DNA of 64,000 bases from Aestuariivirga sp. (GCF_020252395.1 NZ_JADCDB010000004.1:1-64000); one strand, 5' to 3'. Positions 41,299 to 53,073 are shown, counted from the first letter of the stretch. The notes: generated by a model from the sequence alone, not told the origin. Translations and numbers: made by a program.

Positions 41299-43290
41299 AT
41301 GCCAGCATGCGCCATCATGCGCGACAAACCCTGGCTCTTCCGCACTTATGCCGGCCATTCCACGGCGGCTCAATCCAACACGCTGTTCCGGACCAACCTA
41401 TCCAAGGGGCAGACCGGCCTGTCGGTGGCCTTCGACCTGCCGACTCAGACGGGCTATGATTCCGACCACGTGCTGTCGCGCGGCGAGGTGGGCAAGGTGG
41501 GGGTTCCCGTCTCCCACATTGGCGACATGCGGACTCTGTTCGACCAGATCCCGCTCGCCACCATGAACACCTCGATGACCATCAACGCCACCGCGCCGTG
41601 GCTGCTGGCGCTCTATGTGGCGGTGGCCGGGGAACAGGGCGCGCCGCGGGCGAGCCTGTCCGGCACGACGCAGAATGACATCATCAAGGAATATCTTTCG
41701 CGCGGCACCTATGTTTTCCCACCGGGCTCCTCGTTACGGCTGATCGCCGACACCATCGCCTTCTCCACCCGGGAACTGCCGAAGTGGAACCCGGTGAACG
41801 TCTGCTCCTATCACCTGCAAGAAGCGGGTGCGACTCCGGTGCAGGAATTGTCTTATGCGCTGGCCACGGCGATCGCCGTGCTCGACGGCGTGAAGGCAAG
41901 CGGGGCGGTGGCGGAGACGGATTTCCCGGAGGTGTTCGGGCGCATCTCGTTTTTCGTCAACGCCGGCATCCGCTTCGTCACTGAGCTCTGCAAGATGCGC
42001 GCCTTCACCGAATTGTGGGACGAGATCGGGCGCGAACGCTATGGCATCGAAGACGGAAAGCACCGCCGCTTCCGCTATGGCGTGCAGGTGAATTCGTTGG
42101 GCCTCACCGAACAGCAGCCGGAGAACAACGTCACCCGCATCCTGCTCGAGATGCTGGCCGTTGTGCTGTCGAAGAACGCCCGCGCCCGCGCGGTGCAGCT
42201 TCCCGCCTGGAACGAGGCGCTGGGCCTGCCCCGCCCCTGGGACCAGCAATGGTCGCTGCGCATGCAGCAGATCGTGGCCTATGAGACCGACCTTCTCGAT
42301 TATGGCGACATCTTCGACGGCTCCACCGAGATCACGCACAAGGTGGAGGCGCTGAAGGACGAGGCGCGCGGCGAGCTCGCCAAAGTGCTTGCCATGGGCG
42401 GCGGCGCCTCGGAAGAGGCGATCGCCTATATGAAGCGCCAGCTCGTCACGTCCAACACCGCAAGGCTGCACGCCATCGAGTCGGGCGAGACCAAGATCGT
42501 CGGCGTCAACGTTTTCACAACTAGCGAACCCTCGCCGCTCTCCGCCGGTGCGGACGCCATCATGACGGTGAAGGACGACGTGGAGTTCGAGCAGATCGAG
42601 CGGCTGAAGGCCTGGCGCGGCAGCCGCGATGCGCAGGCCGTGAAGGCCGCCCTCGCCGGGCTGGCAAGCGCCGCGAAAGACGGCCGCAACATCATGGAGC
42701 CCTCCATCGCCTGTGCGAAGGCCGGGGTCACCACCGGCGAATGGGGCGCGACGCTGCGCGAGATCTTCGGCGAGTACCGCGCGCCCACCGGCGTGGCGCT
42801 GACCATGCGGGCGGAGGGCGGCGAGCAGCTCGAGGACCTGCGCTCCCGCGTGAAGCGGCTCGCGGAGCGCATGGGCGAATGCCCACGCTTCCTCGTCGGC
42901 AAACCCGGCCTCGACGGACACTCCAACGGCGCGGAACAGATCGCGGTGCGCGCCGCCGATACCGGCCTCGACGTAATCTATGATGGCATCCGCGTGACGC
43001 CCGAGCAGCTGGTGAAGACGGTGCAGGAAAGGCAGGTCCACATCCTCGGCCTCTCCATCCTGTCAGGTTCCCACGTGCCGCTGATCCGCGAGGTGATGCA
43101 GCGCCTGCGCGCGGCGGGCCTCGCGAATGTTCCCGTCGTCGCCGGCGGCATCATCCCGCAGGATGACGTGAATGTGCTGAAGCAACTGGGCGTCGCCGCC
43201 GTCTATACGCCGAAGGACTTCGACATGAACCGCATCATGAGCGATCTCGTGACGCTGATCGAGAAGCGGGTGGGGGAAGAGGCGGCGTGA
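41299..43290 (+). CDS. ecm: ethylmalonyl-CoA mutase (B12-dependent)
   Basis: This enzyme rearranges ethylmalonyl-CoA to methylsuccinyl-CoA with adenosylcobalamin, between Ccr and Mcd. The 663-residue protein has the mutase barrel (LPTQTGYDSDHVLSRGEVGK, TMNTSMTINATAPWLLALYV) and a C-terminal B12 domain. In the B12 domain DGHSNG is the DxHxxG histidine motif, LSILSGSH the SxL motif and VVAGGIIP the GG motif. The methylmalonyl-CoA mutase is close, but the size (about 660, single subunit) and the neighbours mcd and ccr favour Ecm. ATG 41317 (MRDKPWLFRTYAGHS) matches homologue N-termini and is an equally good start. Confidence 0.92.
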   Translation: MPACAIMRDKPWLFRTYAGHSTAAQSNTLFRTNLSKGQTGLSVAFDLPTQTGYDSDHVLSRGEVGKVGVPVSHIGDMRTLFDQIPLATMNTSMTINATAPWLLALYVAVAGEQGAPRASLSGTTQNDIIKEYLSRGTYVFPPGSSLRLIADTIAFSTRELPKWNPVNVCSYHLQEAGATPVQELSYALATAIAVLDGVKASGAVAETDFPEVFGRISFFVNAGIRFVTELCKMRAFTELWDEIGRERYGIEDGKHRRFRYGVQVNSLGLTEQQPENNVTRILLEMLAVVLSKNARARAVQLPAWNEALGLPRPWDQQWSLRMQQIVAYETDLLDYGDIFDGSTEITHKVEALKDEARGELAKVLAMGGGASEEAIAYMKRQLVTSNTARLHAIESGETKIVGVNVFTTSEPSPLSAGADAIMTVKDDVEFEQIERLKAWRGSRDAQAVKAALAGLASAAKDGRNIMEPSIACAKAGVTTGEWGATLREIFGEYRAPTGVALTMRAEGGEQLEDLRSRVKRLAERMGECPRFLVGKPGLDGHSNGAEQIAVRAADTGLDVIYDGIRVTPEQLVKTVQERQVHILGLSILSGSHVPLIREVMQRLRAAGLANVPVVAGGIIPQDDVNVLKQLGVAAVYTPKDFDMNRIMSDLVTLIEKRVGEEAA

Positions 43291-43411
43291 ATGACGAGAG
43301 AGGAAGCTCGCCAAATGGACCTGTTGGCGGATTGAACCTGTCACTCATGTCTTACTCCGCTTCTCTCGTGGAAGGGAACGGCGTGGCGAGTGCAGTGGAC
43401 TGCCCGATGCC

Positions 43412-45121
43412 TTACTCCAGCTTGTCGCGGCGAATGCAGTTGGGCGGCGGATCGGAGATACGGCAGCTGGCGGGTTCGGCGATGACACTTGTCGCACCGG
43501 GGTTGTTGCTGAGCCGGAACATGACGACGCGGTTGTCGTCATAGCTCGCGAGGTCCGGCTGCAGTTTTGCTCGATCGACGGTGAGGGATTTTTCCGGCAA
43601 TCGCATGGCGCGCATGAAATCCGCGATGAGTTTTTCGGGCGGCTTCCCGGCCTGCCGTGTCACGAAAGGGGCGGCTGCGGGCAGGTTCGAATTTGCGGCC
43701 CAGCCGCCGAGGCGGACAACGCCTCCGGCAAACATGAACCAGCACTCGCGCGCACAATCGCCCGGCGTAAAGGCATAGCCGGAGTAAGGCTCGGAGCGCG
43801 GTCGGGTGCGGTTGCAATCCGGGTCGCGCGGCGAGCAGCCGAACACCATTGTCGTGGCGGCGAGGGTCGTGGCCTTTCTGAGGCGGATCAGTCGCCCCAC
43901 CTCCATCGCGGCATCGAGGTCGCCGCCCCGTGAGTCGATCAGGATCGGCAAGAGATCCGCTCCGGGCTGCGCGAAGACCTCCTTGAAGCGGAGAGGCGTT
44001 TCCGGCGTGACGATGCCCTGGGCGGCGATCCATTCCGGGCAGAGTGGCTCGCACTTGCCTTTCGCGCGAACGCGGGCGACGAACATCTCCTCGCCGGACG
44101 GTACGTCCAGAAAGCGCGGCGCATCCTCCGCGGCCTTCTGGCCCGGCAGGTCCCGGCAGTTGCGCGCCGGCGGTGTTGCCTTGCAGACACTGGGCGCCAC
44201 GACATCGAGCACCGTGTTGCGGGAGGTGATCAGCCGCAGTTCCTCCAGACGCGCGCCCGTCGGGCGATTGATCTGATTGTAGGAGGCCTTCGCCATTTCA
44301 TCGAGATAGGCGGGGTCGATTCCCATGTCTTTCAGATAGGCGAGAAGCTTGGCGCGATATTCCTTGTCGATGCCATCCTTGAAGTAGGACGACACGACCT
44401 TGCGGCTCATCACGTCGCGCACACGCTTGATCTTGCCGTTCACCTTCCGCTTGGTTTCGCGGTAGGTGATTTTTTCGCGGACCCATTGCCGCCGAATGAC
44501 ATGCAGACCGATGTCACCCAGGCCGGCGTAGCGCTCGGTTCCCGCTGCCAGGATGAGCGGGCAGGCCGAAAGGCAGAAACTCTGCCCCGCCATCGCCATC
44601 CCGCGGTAGGGCCCGCCGGACTTTGGCGGTGCGCATGACGAATCGCCGGGCGAACAGCCGTCATAGAGGGTCCAACCCACGCCGACCGGAAGCCCGGCCT
44701 TGCGCACCATGCGGCCAATCTCCATCGCGGCCCGCACGTCGCCGCCCGTCGAGCGGATGACGACCGGCAGCCAGCGCTTATCCACCTGCTTCAGGGCCTT
44801 GCGGAAGACCGCCGGTGTCGCGGGGGTGATCTCGCCCTCCGCCGCCAGCCATTCGGGGCACAGCGGCTCGCAACCCGGAATGGAGGACCGCACGAGCGCC
44901 ACCGTCATGGGGCGCTGCCAGGCCTCCTTTGGCGGCTGGGGCTTGGACGGCTGGCGGACCGCTTGCTTCTTTTTCTTGCGTTTCTGCGTCTGCTTCCGGC
45001 CGTTGACCGCGGAGGAGTCCGCCGCGGTGACGTAAGCCGTTCCGGCGCGCGCGGCCGGACAGGCGGCATTGAACGTAACCAGCAAGGTGGCCAGCAGGGC
45101 GGTCAGCAGGATCTTGCACAT
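43412..45121 (-). CDS. exported protein with two ClpP-like (COG3904-type) domains
   Basis: The 569-residue protein has a signal peptide (MCKILLTALLATLLVTFNAA) and a Lys-rich linker. Two homologous domains then start at CEPLCPEWLAAEGEITPATP (about residue 84) and CEPLCPEWIAAQGIVTPETP (about 357). Each carries SxGGDxxxAMExGR, as in the oxyanion region of ClpP/crotonase-fold proteases. Domain 1 has FCLSACPLILAAGTERY and GDIGLHVI, with a Ser (about 185) and His (about 207) in the positions of a catalytic pair. Domain 2 has DCARECWFMFAGG with Arg instead of Ser and no matching His, so it looks inactive. Many paired Cys suggest periplasmic disulfides. Start ATG 45121 is chosen over 45157. Function unknown. 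Confidence 0.65.
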   Translation of the reverse strand: MCKILLTALLATLLVTFNAACPAARAGTAYVTAADSSAVNGRKQTQKRKKKKQAVRQPSKPQPPKEAWQRPMTVALVRSSIPGCEPLCPEWLAAEGEITPATPAVFRKALKQVDKRWLPVVIRSTGGDVRAAMEIGRMVRKAGLPVGVGWTLYDGCSPGDSSCAPPKSGGPYRGMAMAGQSFCLSACPLILAAGTERYAGLGDIGLHVIRRQWVREKITYRETKRKVNGKIKRVRDVMSRKVVSSYFKDGIDKEYRAKLLAYLKDMGIDPAYLDEMAKASYNQINRPTGARLEELRLITSRNTVLDVVAPSVCKATPPARNCRDLPGQKAAEDAPRFLDVPSGEEMFVARVRAKGKCEPLCPEWIAAQGIVTPETPLRFKEVFAQPGADLLPILIDSRGGDLDAAMEVGRLIRLRKATTLAATTMVFGCSPRDPDCNRTRPRSEPYSGYAFTPGDCARECWFMFAGGVVRLGGWAANSNLPAAAPFVTRQAGKPPEKLIADFMRAMRLPEKSLTVDRAKLQPDLASYDDNRVVMFRLSNNPGATSVIAEPASCRISDPPPNCIRRDKLE

Positions 45122-45205
45122 GGAAGCAACGAAACCATGCGTTTTCCGCAAGTTCAAGAGAGTGCCCTTACGGGACTGCGCGGGAGAAGCGGTGGTCTCG
45201 GGCTG

Positions 45206-45508
45206 TCAGTTCCCGCTCTGGCGCCGGTAGGCCGCCAGCAAATCCGCGATCTGAATACCATCGATGGTGGCGCCGGCCAGGTTGCAATCGGATATGGCAA
45301 GGCCGGAGAGGTTGGCGTTCTGGATCTTGCCGCCGGACAGATTGACGTCGTTGATGAAAAGGCCGGTCATGTTGGAGTCGTTGAAGGTCACGCCGGAAAA
45401 CGCAATCTGATTGAAGCTGCTGGATGACAGATTGGCATTGTTGAACACGGACGACGACAGATCGGCATCGTCGACATGCAACGTATCGGTGACTCTCTTG
45501 AGGTCCAT
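45206..45508 (-). CDS. pentapeptide-repeat-like protein
   Basis: The 100-residue protein is built mostly of a five-residue beta-helix pattern, A(N/D)LSx: DDADLSSSVFNNANLSSSSF, DSNMTGLFINDVNLSGGKIQ and NANLSGLAISDCNLAGATID. There is no signal peptide. It starts at ATG 45508 after GGGAATGCC. Pentapeptide proteins can mimic DNA (gyrase protection) or act as scaffolds. This one is too short to assign. It sits between the two ClpP-like genes on the same strand. Confidence 0.65.
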   Translation of the reverse strand: MDLKRVTDTLHVDDADLSSSVFNNANLSSSSFNQIAFSGVTFNDSNMTGLFINDVNLSGGKIQNANLSGLAISDCNLAGATIDGIQIADLLAAYRRQSGN

Positions 45509-45686
45509 GGCATTCCCTTTCGCGGACGAGGAGACGGAAAGCGAGATGCGGCGCACCCAGACGCTGCGGCAGCCGCAGGTCGATCATGCACAGGAATGCT
45601 GTCTAGGCAAGCAGTCTCCGCCGGTTCAGCTGCCTGCACGCTGCCCCCGGAGGTGGACTGTCAGGCCGCCGAAGCCGCCGGCAAGC

Positions 45687-46598
45687 CTAGTCGATCGCGC
45701 CCCAGATGATCATCTTCCCCGGGTTCGGCGGGCGCGGTGCTGCCCGCTGTCGCGGTGGCGCCGCCACACTGACCTTCGCCGGGGCGAGCGGGGGCATCAG
45801 GCAGTTTGCCGCGGGGCTGTCGCCCAGGCAGATGCTGGAACCGGTGAAGTCCTCCACCCGCTCGCGGCCCGTGCTTAGGCCGAAATGCAGCATGTCAGAC
45901 CCGTCCAGCGCGACGCCCGCTTGCCGAAGGCGCACGATAAGGCCGGTCGAAACCCCCATATCGGCCAAATAGCTGGCGATCAGATTGCCAGCCTTGGCGC
46001 CGCGTGTGCGGGTCTTGAAGCTGTCCAGCGCGGGAAGGCTGGCCCCGGTAATCCAGAAACCGGCCCGCCGCGCGCCGCCTGCCAGCACGAATAGGCAGGT
46101 GCCAGAGCATTCAGCCGGAGAGGAGACATAACCCATGAACAGCTTCAGCGGCTGCTCCTTGCTGCAAGCCTCACGCGGTCCGCAGCCCTCGACCTCGCTG
46201 CGGCCGACGATCGTGGTGAGCCCCGCGGCGCGGATCATGCGGCCGATTTCCAGCGCCGAATCAAGGTCGCCGCCCTGCGACTCGAGCACCACTGGAAGCT
46301 TGTCCGCGCCGGGCTGTCTCAATACGTCGCGGAAATGCCCGGGCGTGTTGGGGGTGATGATGCCCTGGGCCTTGATCCATTCCGGGCAGCGGTTTCCGCA
46401 CTGCCCGGTTCCCCGCATGCGCACGACCACCATGGGCTGCGGCGCCGGAGCGGCCGTTTCGACCATCTCCGTGGGGCGGAACGCAACATTGCCGTCCCGC
46501 CCACTGGCGAGCGCGGACGAGGTTGCCGAAGCGGCGAAGACTGCGGGCAGCAGCAGGCGCCAGACGCGGAACAAACGAAAGCGGTGGTGATTGGCCAT
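45687..46598 (-). CDS. exported protein with one degenerate ClpP-like domain
   Basis: The 303-residue protein has a signal peptide (LFRVWRLLLPAVFAASATSS, ALA) and one domain homologous to those of the gene at 43412: CGNRCPEWIKAQGIITPNTP, LESQGGDLDSALEIGRMIRA and ECSGTCLFVLAGGARRAG. The Ser of the C-x-S-x-C motif is Gly and the downstream His is absent, so a protease activity is doubtful. The C-terminal 60 residues are Pro/Ala-rich. The start is ATG 46598. It is divergent from rplU. Confidence 0.6.
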   Translation of the reverse strand: MANHHRFRLFRVWRLLLPAVFAASATSSALASGRDGNVAFRPTEMVETAAPAPQPMVVVRMRGTGQCGNRCPEWIKAQGIITPNTPGHFRDVLRQPGADKLPVVLESQGGDLDSALEIGRMIRAAGLTTIVGRSEVEGCGPREACSKEQPLKLFMGYVSSPAECSGTCLFVLAGGARRAGFWITGASLPALDSFKTRTRGAKAGNLIASYLADMGVSTGLIVRLRQAGVALDGSDMLHFGLSTGRERVEDFTGSSICLGDSPAANCLMPPLAPAKVSVAAPPRQRAAPRPPNPGKMIIWGAID

Positions 46599-46686
46599 AA
46601 TCAATCAAAACACGAAATCATTTCTAATTTGATACGAGGTCTGGCGCGGTGGAAGCTCCGTTCCGGATGCCAGAACCCCCAATTCC

Positions 46687-46715
46687 TTGACTCCAACGCG
46701 GCTTTCCCCTATCTC
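46687..46715 (+). promoter_or_regulatory. sigma-70-type promoter for rplU-rpmA
   Basis: TTGACT (46687-46692) and TATCTC (46710-46715) are separated by 17 bases and lie about 150 bases before rplU, leaving a long leader. This is a good housekeeping promoter by alphaproteobacterial standards. Confidence 0.5.
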
Positions 46716-46867
46716 CGGCCATCCGCGCGGAGGGGGCTGCCCCATAGGCGCGTTTTGCGCTGCCCTAGGCAACCCAATTTCGCTTGAGTAATCAAGCACT
46801 TGAAGCGCGCCGGACCACGGGTTCACCGGTGCCGCCGAACGGCGCGGGACAACAAGGACGAAACAAC

Positions 46868-47179
46868 ATGTACGCAGTCATCAAGACCGGCGGAAAGCAA
46901 TACCGCGTCGCTGCCGGCGACAAGATCCAGATAGAGAAGCTTGAAGGCGCTCCCGGCGACACCTTGAATTTCACTGAAGTGTTGATGGTCGCCAATGGCG
47001 AGGCGGTGAACATCGGCGCCCCGCACGTGGCCGGCGCCATTGTGGTGGCCGAGATCGCCAGCCAGGACCGTGGCCCCCGCGTCATTATCTTCAAGAAGCG
47101 CCGCCGCAAGCACTATCGCCGGCGCAACGGCCACCGTCAGGACCTGACCTCGGTGACCATCCGCGAGATCCGCGCTTAA
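46868..47179 (+). CDS. rplU: 50S ribosomal protein L21
   Basis: The 103-residue L21 begins MYAVIKTGGKQYRVAAGDKI and contains the signature KKRRRKHYRRRNGHRQ that contacts 23S rRNA. ATG 46868 follows AAGGACGAAACAAC. The frame continues upstream without ribosome site, so this start is firm. rpmA follows after 27 bases in the canonical order. Confidence 0.98.
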   Translation: MYAVIKTGGKQYRVAAGDKIQIEKLEGAPGDTLNFTEVLMVANGEAVNIGAPHVAGAIVVAEIASQDRGPRVIIFKKRRRKHYRRRNGHRQDLTSVTIREIRA

Positions 47180-47206
47180 GCGCGCCAGAGAATAGGAGAA
47201 CATCCC

Positions 47207-47473
47207 ATGGCTCATAAAAAGGCAGGCGGTTCGTCCCGCAACGGCCGCGATACCGCGGGCCGCCGTCTTGGCGTCAAGGCTTTCGGCGGCGAGACCGTCA
47301 TCGCTGGCAACATCATCATCCGCCAGCGCGGCACCAAGGTTCACCCCGGCACCGGCGTGGGCATCGGACGCGACCACACCATCTTCGCGGTGGTGAACGG
47401 CGTCGTCAGCTTCCGCCGCACCAAGGGCGACAAGCAGACCGTGTCCGTGATCCCAGCGGTCGCGGCTGAGTAA
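47207..47473 (+). CDS. rpmA: 50S ribosomal protein L27
   Basis: The 88-residue L27 begins [20 protein letters not shown], whose N-terminal tail reaches the peptidyl-transferase centre. [20 protein letters not shown] follows. AGGAG lies upstream of the ATG. It needs no N-terminal cleavage, unlike the Firmicutes form. Confidence 0.98.
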   Translation: MAHKKAGGSSRNGRDTAGRRLGVKAFGGETVIAGNIIIRQRGTKVHPGTGVGIGRDHTIFAVVNGVVSFRRTKGDKQTVSVIPAVAAE

Positions 47474-47538
47474 CCGGCGGGCTCAGGACATATCAAGCCG
47501 CCGGATCCACCGATCCGGCATGCTTGGCTGATTTCGAA

Positions 47539-47574
47539 GCGGAGAGGTGGCAACCACCTCTCCGCTTTTCGTTT
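47539..47574 (+). terminator. rho-independent terminator after rpmA
   Basis: A perfect 12-bp stem, GCGGAGAGGTGG/CCACCTCTCCGC with a CAA loop, is followed by TTTTCGTTT. It ends the rplU-rpmA transcript just before the GNAT gene start. Confidence 0.92.
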
Positions 47575-47585
47575 GGATCGCTCCC

Positions 47586-48107
47586 ATGACAATCCTCGTG
47601 ACAGACCGCTTGACGCTTCGACCGCCCGAGGAGCGGGATCGGCAAGCAATGATCCTTGCTTTGAACAATCTGAACGTGTCGCGCTGGACGGGCCGCATCC
47701 CTTATCCCTACGGGCCGGAGGACGCCGAAGCCTTCTTCGTCTACTTGCGGCAGAAGCCGGAGGACGCGCTGGTGCTTGCGATCACACGGAATGACGCGCT
47801 GATCGGCGTCATCGGACTCGAAGGCGAACTCGGCTACTGGCTGGCGGAACCCCATTGGGGCCAGGGCTACGCAACGGAAGCCGCGCGGTCCGTGGTGGAC
47901 CATGCCTTCTCCACGCTGGGCTGTGAGGGGCTGGAGGCGAGTTATCATCTCAGCAACACCGCCTCGCGGCGCATTCTGCTTGGATTGGGATTTCAGGAGA
48001 CAGGCGAGGACATGGCGTTTTCGCGGGCCCGCGCCGCGCAGGTGCCGACCATGCGGCTGGAGCTGACGCGCGATGCCTGGGCAGAGGCGAAGGCGCGGCG
48101 GCCATGA
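47586..48107 (+). CDS. GNAT-family N-acetyltransferase (RimJ/RimL-like)
   Basis: The 173-residue acetyltransferase begins MTILVTDRLTLRPPEERDRQ, the usual RimJ-type N-terminus. EGELGYWLAEPHWGQGYATE supplies the acetyl-CoA pyrophosphate loop (Q-G-Y-A-T-E). The target is unknown. A GNAT gene at this place between rpmA and obgE is conserved in Hyphomicrobiales. Its ATG lies 12 bases after the terminator tail, so it must have its own promoter or depend on read-through. Confidence 0.87.
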   Translation: MTILVTDRLTLRPPEERDRQAMILALNNLNVSRWTGRIPYPYGPEDAEAFFVYLRQKPEDALVLAITRNDALIGVIGLEGELGYWLAEPHWGQGYATEAARSVVDHAFSTLGCEGLEASYHLSNTASRRILLGLGFQETGEDMAFSRARAAQVPTMRLELTRDAWAEAKARRP

Positions 48108-48127
48108 GCCATCGCGCCCTCATATCG

Positions 48128-48808
48128 TCAGAACACCTTGGCAACATAGCTGGCCACGATGGTTCGGCGGCCGAGGCCGGCATTGTGTTTCGATGCCGCA
48201 AGCCGCAGGTTGCCGCCGGACTTGCCGATGGCGATCGCCAGATGGCGCAGGCCCCAGTGGATATTGGTGCGCGGATCGAGCAGGGCGGCACAATTGCTGC
48301 TGAAGCCGATGTCCTTGGCGGTCGCACACTTCATCTGGAACACGCCATATTCGCCATGGGCGCCACGCATGTGAGGTTGGTAGTTGGATTCGACATGCGC
48401 GATGCGCAGCGCAAACCAGGTGGGAACGCCCTGCCCCGGCGCCATGGCCTTGATCAGCGCAATGACATTGCCCTGGGACGCCGTAGCGCTGGCGGGAATG
48501 ATGATCGCCGCCGCAGTGGTGTTGCCGCGGCGGATGGCGTTCATGCGCTTCGCCTCGGCGCTCGTCTTCGGCGCGGCAGACGTCCGCTTGGTGCCGGAGG
48601 CAGCATAAGAGCGCTTGCGCGCGTGGGTGGAGGCCGTGTTAACTGGCGCTTTGCGGACATGGGCCGCCACGGACTTCGCGGTGAGTGTGGTTTTCGTCGT
48701 GGTGCCGTAGCAGTGTATGGCACCCTTGCAGGCCGCCTCGGCGGGTATAGCGGCAATGCCAGACAGTACAGCAGCAGACAGCAACCCTGCGATCAGTCTT
48801 TTCTTCAT
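48128..48808 (-). CDS. exported lytic transglycosylase (SLT domain)
   Basis: The 226-residue protein has a signal peptide (KRLIAGLLSAAVLSGIAAIP, AEA), a basic low-complexity linker and a C-terminal SLT domain. ALRIAHVESNYQPHMRGAHG carries the catalytic Glu, followed by EYGVFQMKCATAKDIGFSSN and LRLAASKHNAGLGRR. It should cleave peptidoglycan glycan strands to anhydromuropeptides. It is encoded against its neighbours and interrupts the usual GNAT-obgE order. Confidence 0.85.
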   Translation of the reverse strand: MKKRLIAGLLSAAVLSGIAAIPAEAACKGAIHCYGTTTKTTLTAKSVAAHVRKAPVNTASTHARKRSYAASGTKRTSAAPKTSAEAKRMNAIRRGNTTAAAIIIPASATASQGNVIALIKAMAPGQGVPTWFALRIAHVESNYQPHMRGAHGEYGVFQMKCATAKDIGFSSNCAALLDPRTNIHWGLRHLAIAIGKSGGNLRLAASKHNAGLGRRTIVASYVAKVF

Positions 48809-48909
48809 CTCTTGCCTTTCGTTCTACACAGAAAAAGCCGGGATGATCTTGTGACTCATTGTGATCATCTTCTCTTGCTAGCCGCCCCATTCGGATGGAC
48901 CACCCGTAA

Positions 48910-51196
<2,287 letters not shown>

Positions 51197-51200
<4 letters not shown>

Positions 51201-52468
51201 ACCAGATGACGACCAACCGCGAGCTGATGCTGACGCTGGGCCGCGCCGCGCGCGAAGCGGCGAAGGTTCTGGCGCTCGCGCCAACCAAACAGAAAAACGA
51301 TGCGCTGATGGCCATGGCGTCGAAGATCCGCCGCTCCGCCGCCGACATCCTGTCCGAGAACGCGCGTGACCTCGAGAACGCCAAGACGAAGGAGCTGAAG
51401 AGCAGCTTCGTCGACCGGTTGACGCTGAACGAAAGCCGGCTCGAAGCCATGGCCAGGGGGTTGGAGGAAGTCGCCGCCCTGCCCGACCCCGTGGGCAAGG
51501 TGATGTCGAAATGGACCAGGCCCAACGGGCTGGAGATTTCTCGCGTGCGGGTGCCGATCGGCGTCATCGGCATCATCTATGAGTCGCGGCCCAATGTGAC
51601 GGCAGATGCGGGGGGCCTCTGCCTCAAGTCCGGCAATGCGGCGATCCTGCGCGGCGGCACGGATGGCTTTCATTCTTCCGGCGCCATCATCGCCTGCCTG
51701 CAGCGCGGGCTGGACATTGCAGGCCTGCCGCGCACCGCGATCCAAATGGTGCCCAACGCCGACCGCGATTGCGTGGGGCTGATGCTCGAGGGTCTGGGCG
51801 GCACGCTGGACCTGATCGTGCCGCGCGGCGGCAAGAGCCTCGTGGCGCGGGTGCAGGCCGATGCGCGCGTGCCCGTCTTCAGCCACCTCGAGGGAATCTG
51901 CCACGTCTATGTCGACAAGGCCGCGGACCCCGGGATGGCCCGGACCATCTGCCTCAACGCCAAGATGCGGCGCACCGGCGTCTGCGGCTCGGCCGAGACG
52001 ATCCTGATCGACCGGGCGGCGGCGGAGGCGAACCTGAAGCCGATCGTCAGTACGCTGATCGATGCGGGCTGCGAAGTGCGCGGCGATAAGGCCACGCAAG
52101 CCGCCGACACCCGCGTAAAGCCGGCGACGGAGGAAGACTGGTCCACCGAATATCTCGACGCGATCATTTCGGTGAAGGTGGTGGATGGTGTCGACGCGGC
52201 GATGGCGCATATCGCGCGCTATGGCTCGAAGCACACCGACTCGATCATCACCGGGGATGCCGCGACCGCCGAGCGATTCCTGAATGAAGTCGACAGCGCC
52301 ATCGTGCTGCACAATGCCTCGACGCAATTCGCCGACGGCGGCGAGTTCGGCTTCGGCGCCGAGATCGGCATCGCGACGGGCAAGCTGCATGCGCGCGGGC
52401 CTGTGGGCGTCGAGCAGCTGACCACCTTCAAGTACCTGGTGCGGGGCACGGGGCAGACGCGCCCATGA
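51197..52468 (+). CDS. proA: glutamate-5-semialdehyde dehydrogenase (gamma-glutamyl phosphate reductase)
   Basis: This 423-residue aldehyde-dehydrogenase-fold enzyme reduces glutamyl 5-phosphate with NADPH. The catalytic Cys lies in [40 protein letters not shown] is the family signature and [20 protein letters not shown] is near the C-terminus. It overlaps proB and nadD by four bases on each side. Confidence 0.96.
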
Positions 52469-53073
52469 TGCTGCGCGCGCCCGCTTTCGGCGAAGGCCAG
52501 CGGATTGGGCTGTTCGGCGGCTCCTTCAACCCCGCGCATTACGGCCACTACATGGTGGCGCTCTATGCGCTGAAGCGGCTGGAGCTGGACTGGGTGTGGT
52601 GGCTCGTCTCGCCGCAGAACCCCTTGAAGGACCCCTCCGAGACGGGTGAATACGCCGCGCGCCTCGCCTCCACGCGCGAGGTTTCGAAGCACCCGCGTTT
52701 CGCCGTCACCGACATCGAGAAGCAGATGGGCGCGCGCACCACGGCGGAAACGCTGCGCGGGCTGAAGCCGCTTCTCGGCCGCGCCCAATTCGTGTGGATC
52801 ATGGGGGCAGACAGCTTCGCTAACCTGCACCACTGGCACGACTGGCTGGAAATTTCCGAAACGCTCCCGCTCGCCGTTCTTGCGCGGCCGGGCTTCTCGC
52901 TGCGGGCGCTAGGCGGGCCTGCGGCCACGCGCTTTGCGGAAGCGCAGATCCCCACCAATCTCGCACCCAAGCTGGTGACGGCGAACCCGCCCGCCTGGTG
53001 TTTCATCCCCATGCCGCTCAGACCTGAAAGTTCAACGGCGATCAGAAAGCGCGCCAGGGTGAAAGCCGTCTAA
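52465..53073 (+). CDS. nadD: nicotinate-nucleotide adenylyltransferase
   Basis: The 202-residue NadD makes deamido-NAD from nicotinate mononucleotide and ATP. The nucleotidyl-transfer motif [20 protein letters not shown] includes the HxGH pair, [20 protein letters not shown] is family-specific, and [12 protein letters not shown] gives the C-terminal SSTxIR motif. Its ATG overlaps the proA stop. rsfS follows, which is the conserved order. Confidence 0.95.
   Translation: MMLRAPAFGEGQRIGLFGGSFNPAHYGHYMVALYALKRLELDWVWWLVSPQNPLKDPSETGEYAARLASTREVSKHPRFAVTDIEKQMGARTTAETLRGLKPLLGRAQFVWIMGADSFANLHHWHDWLEISETLPLAVLARPGFSLRALGGPAATRFAEAQIPTNLAPKLVTANPPAWCFIPMPLRPESSTAIRKRARVKAV

Noticed and set aside
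43291-43411. Inverted GAGAGA/TCTCTC stretches between ecm and the ClpP-like gene as a bidirectional terminator
   Set aside because: The arms are imperfect, about 55 bases apart and lack a T-run.
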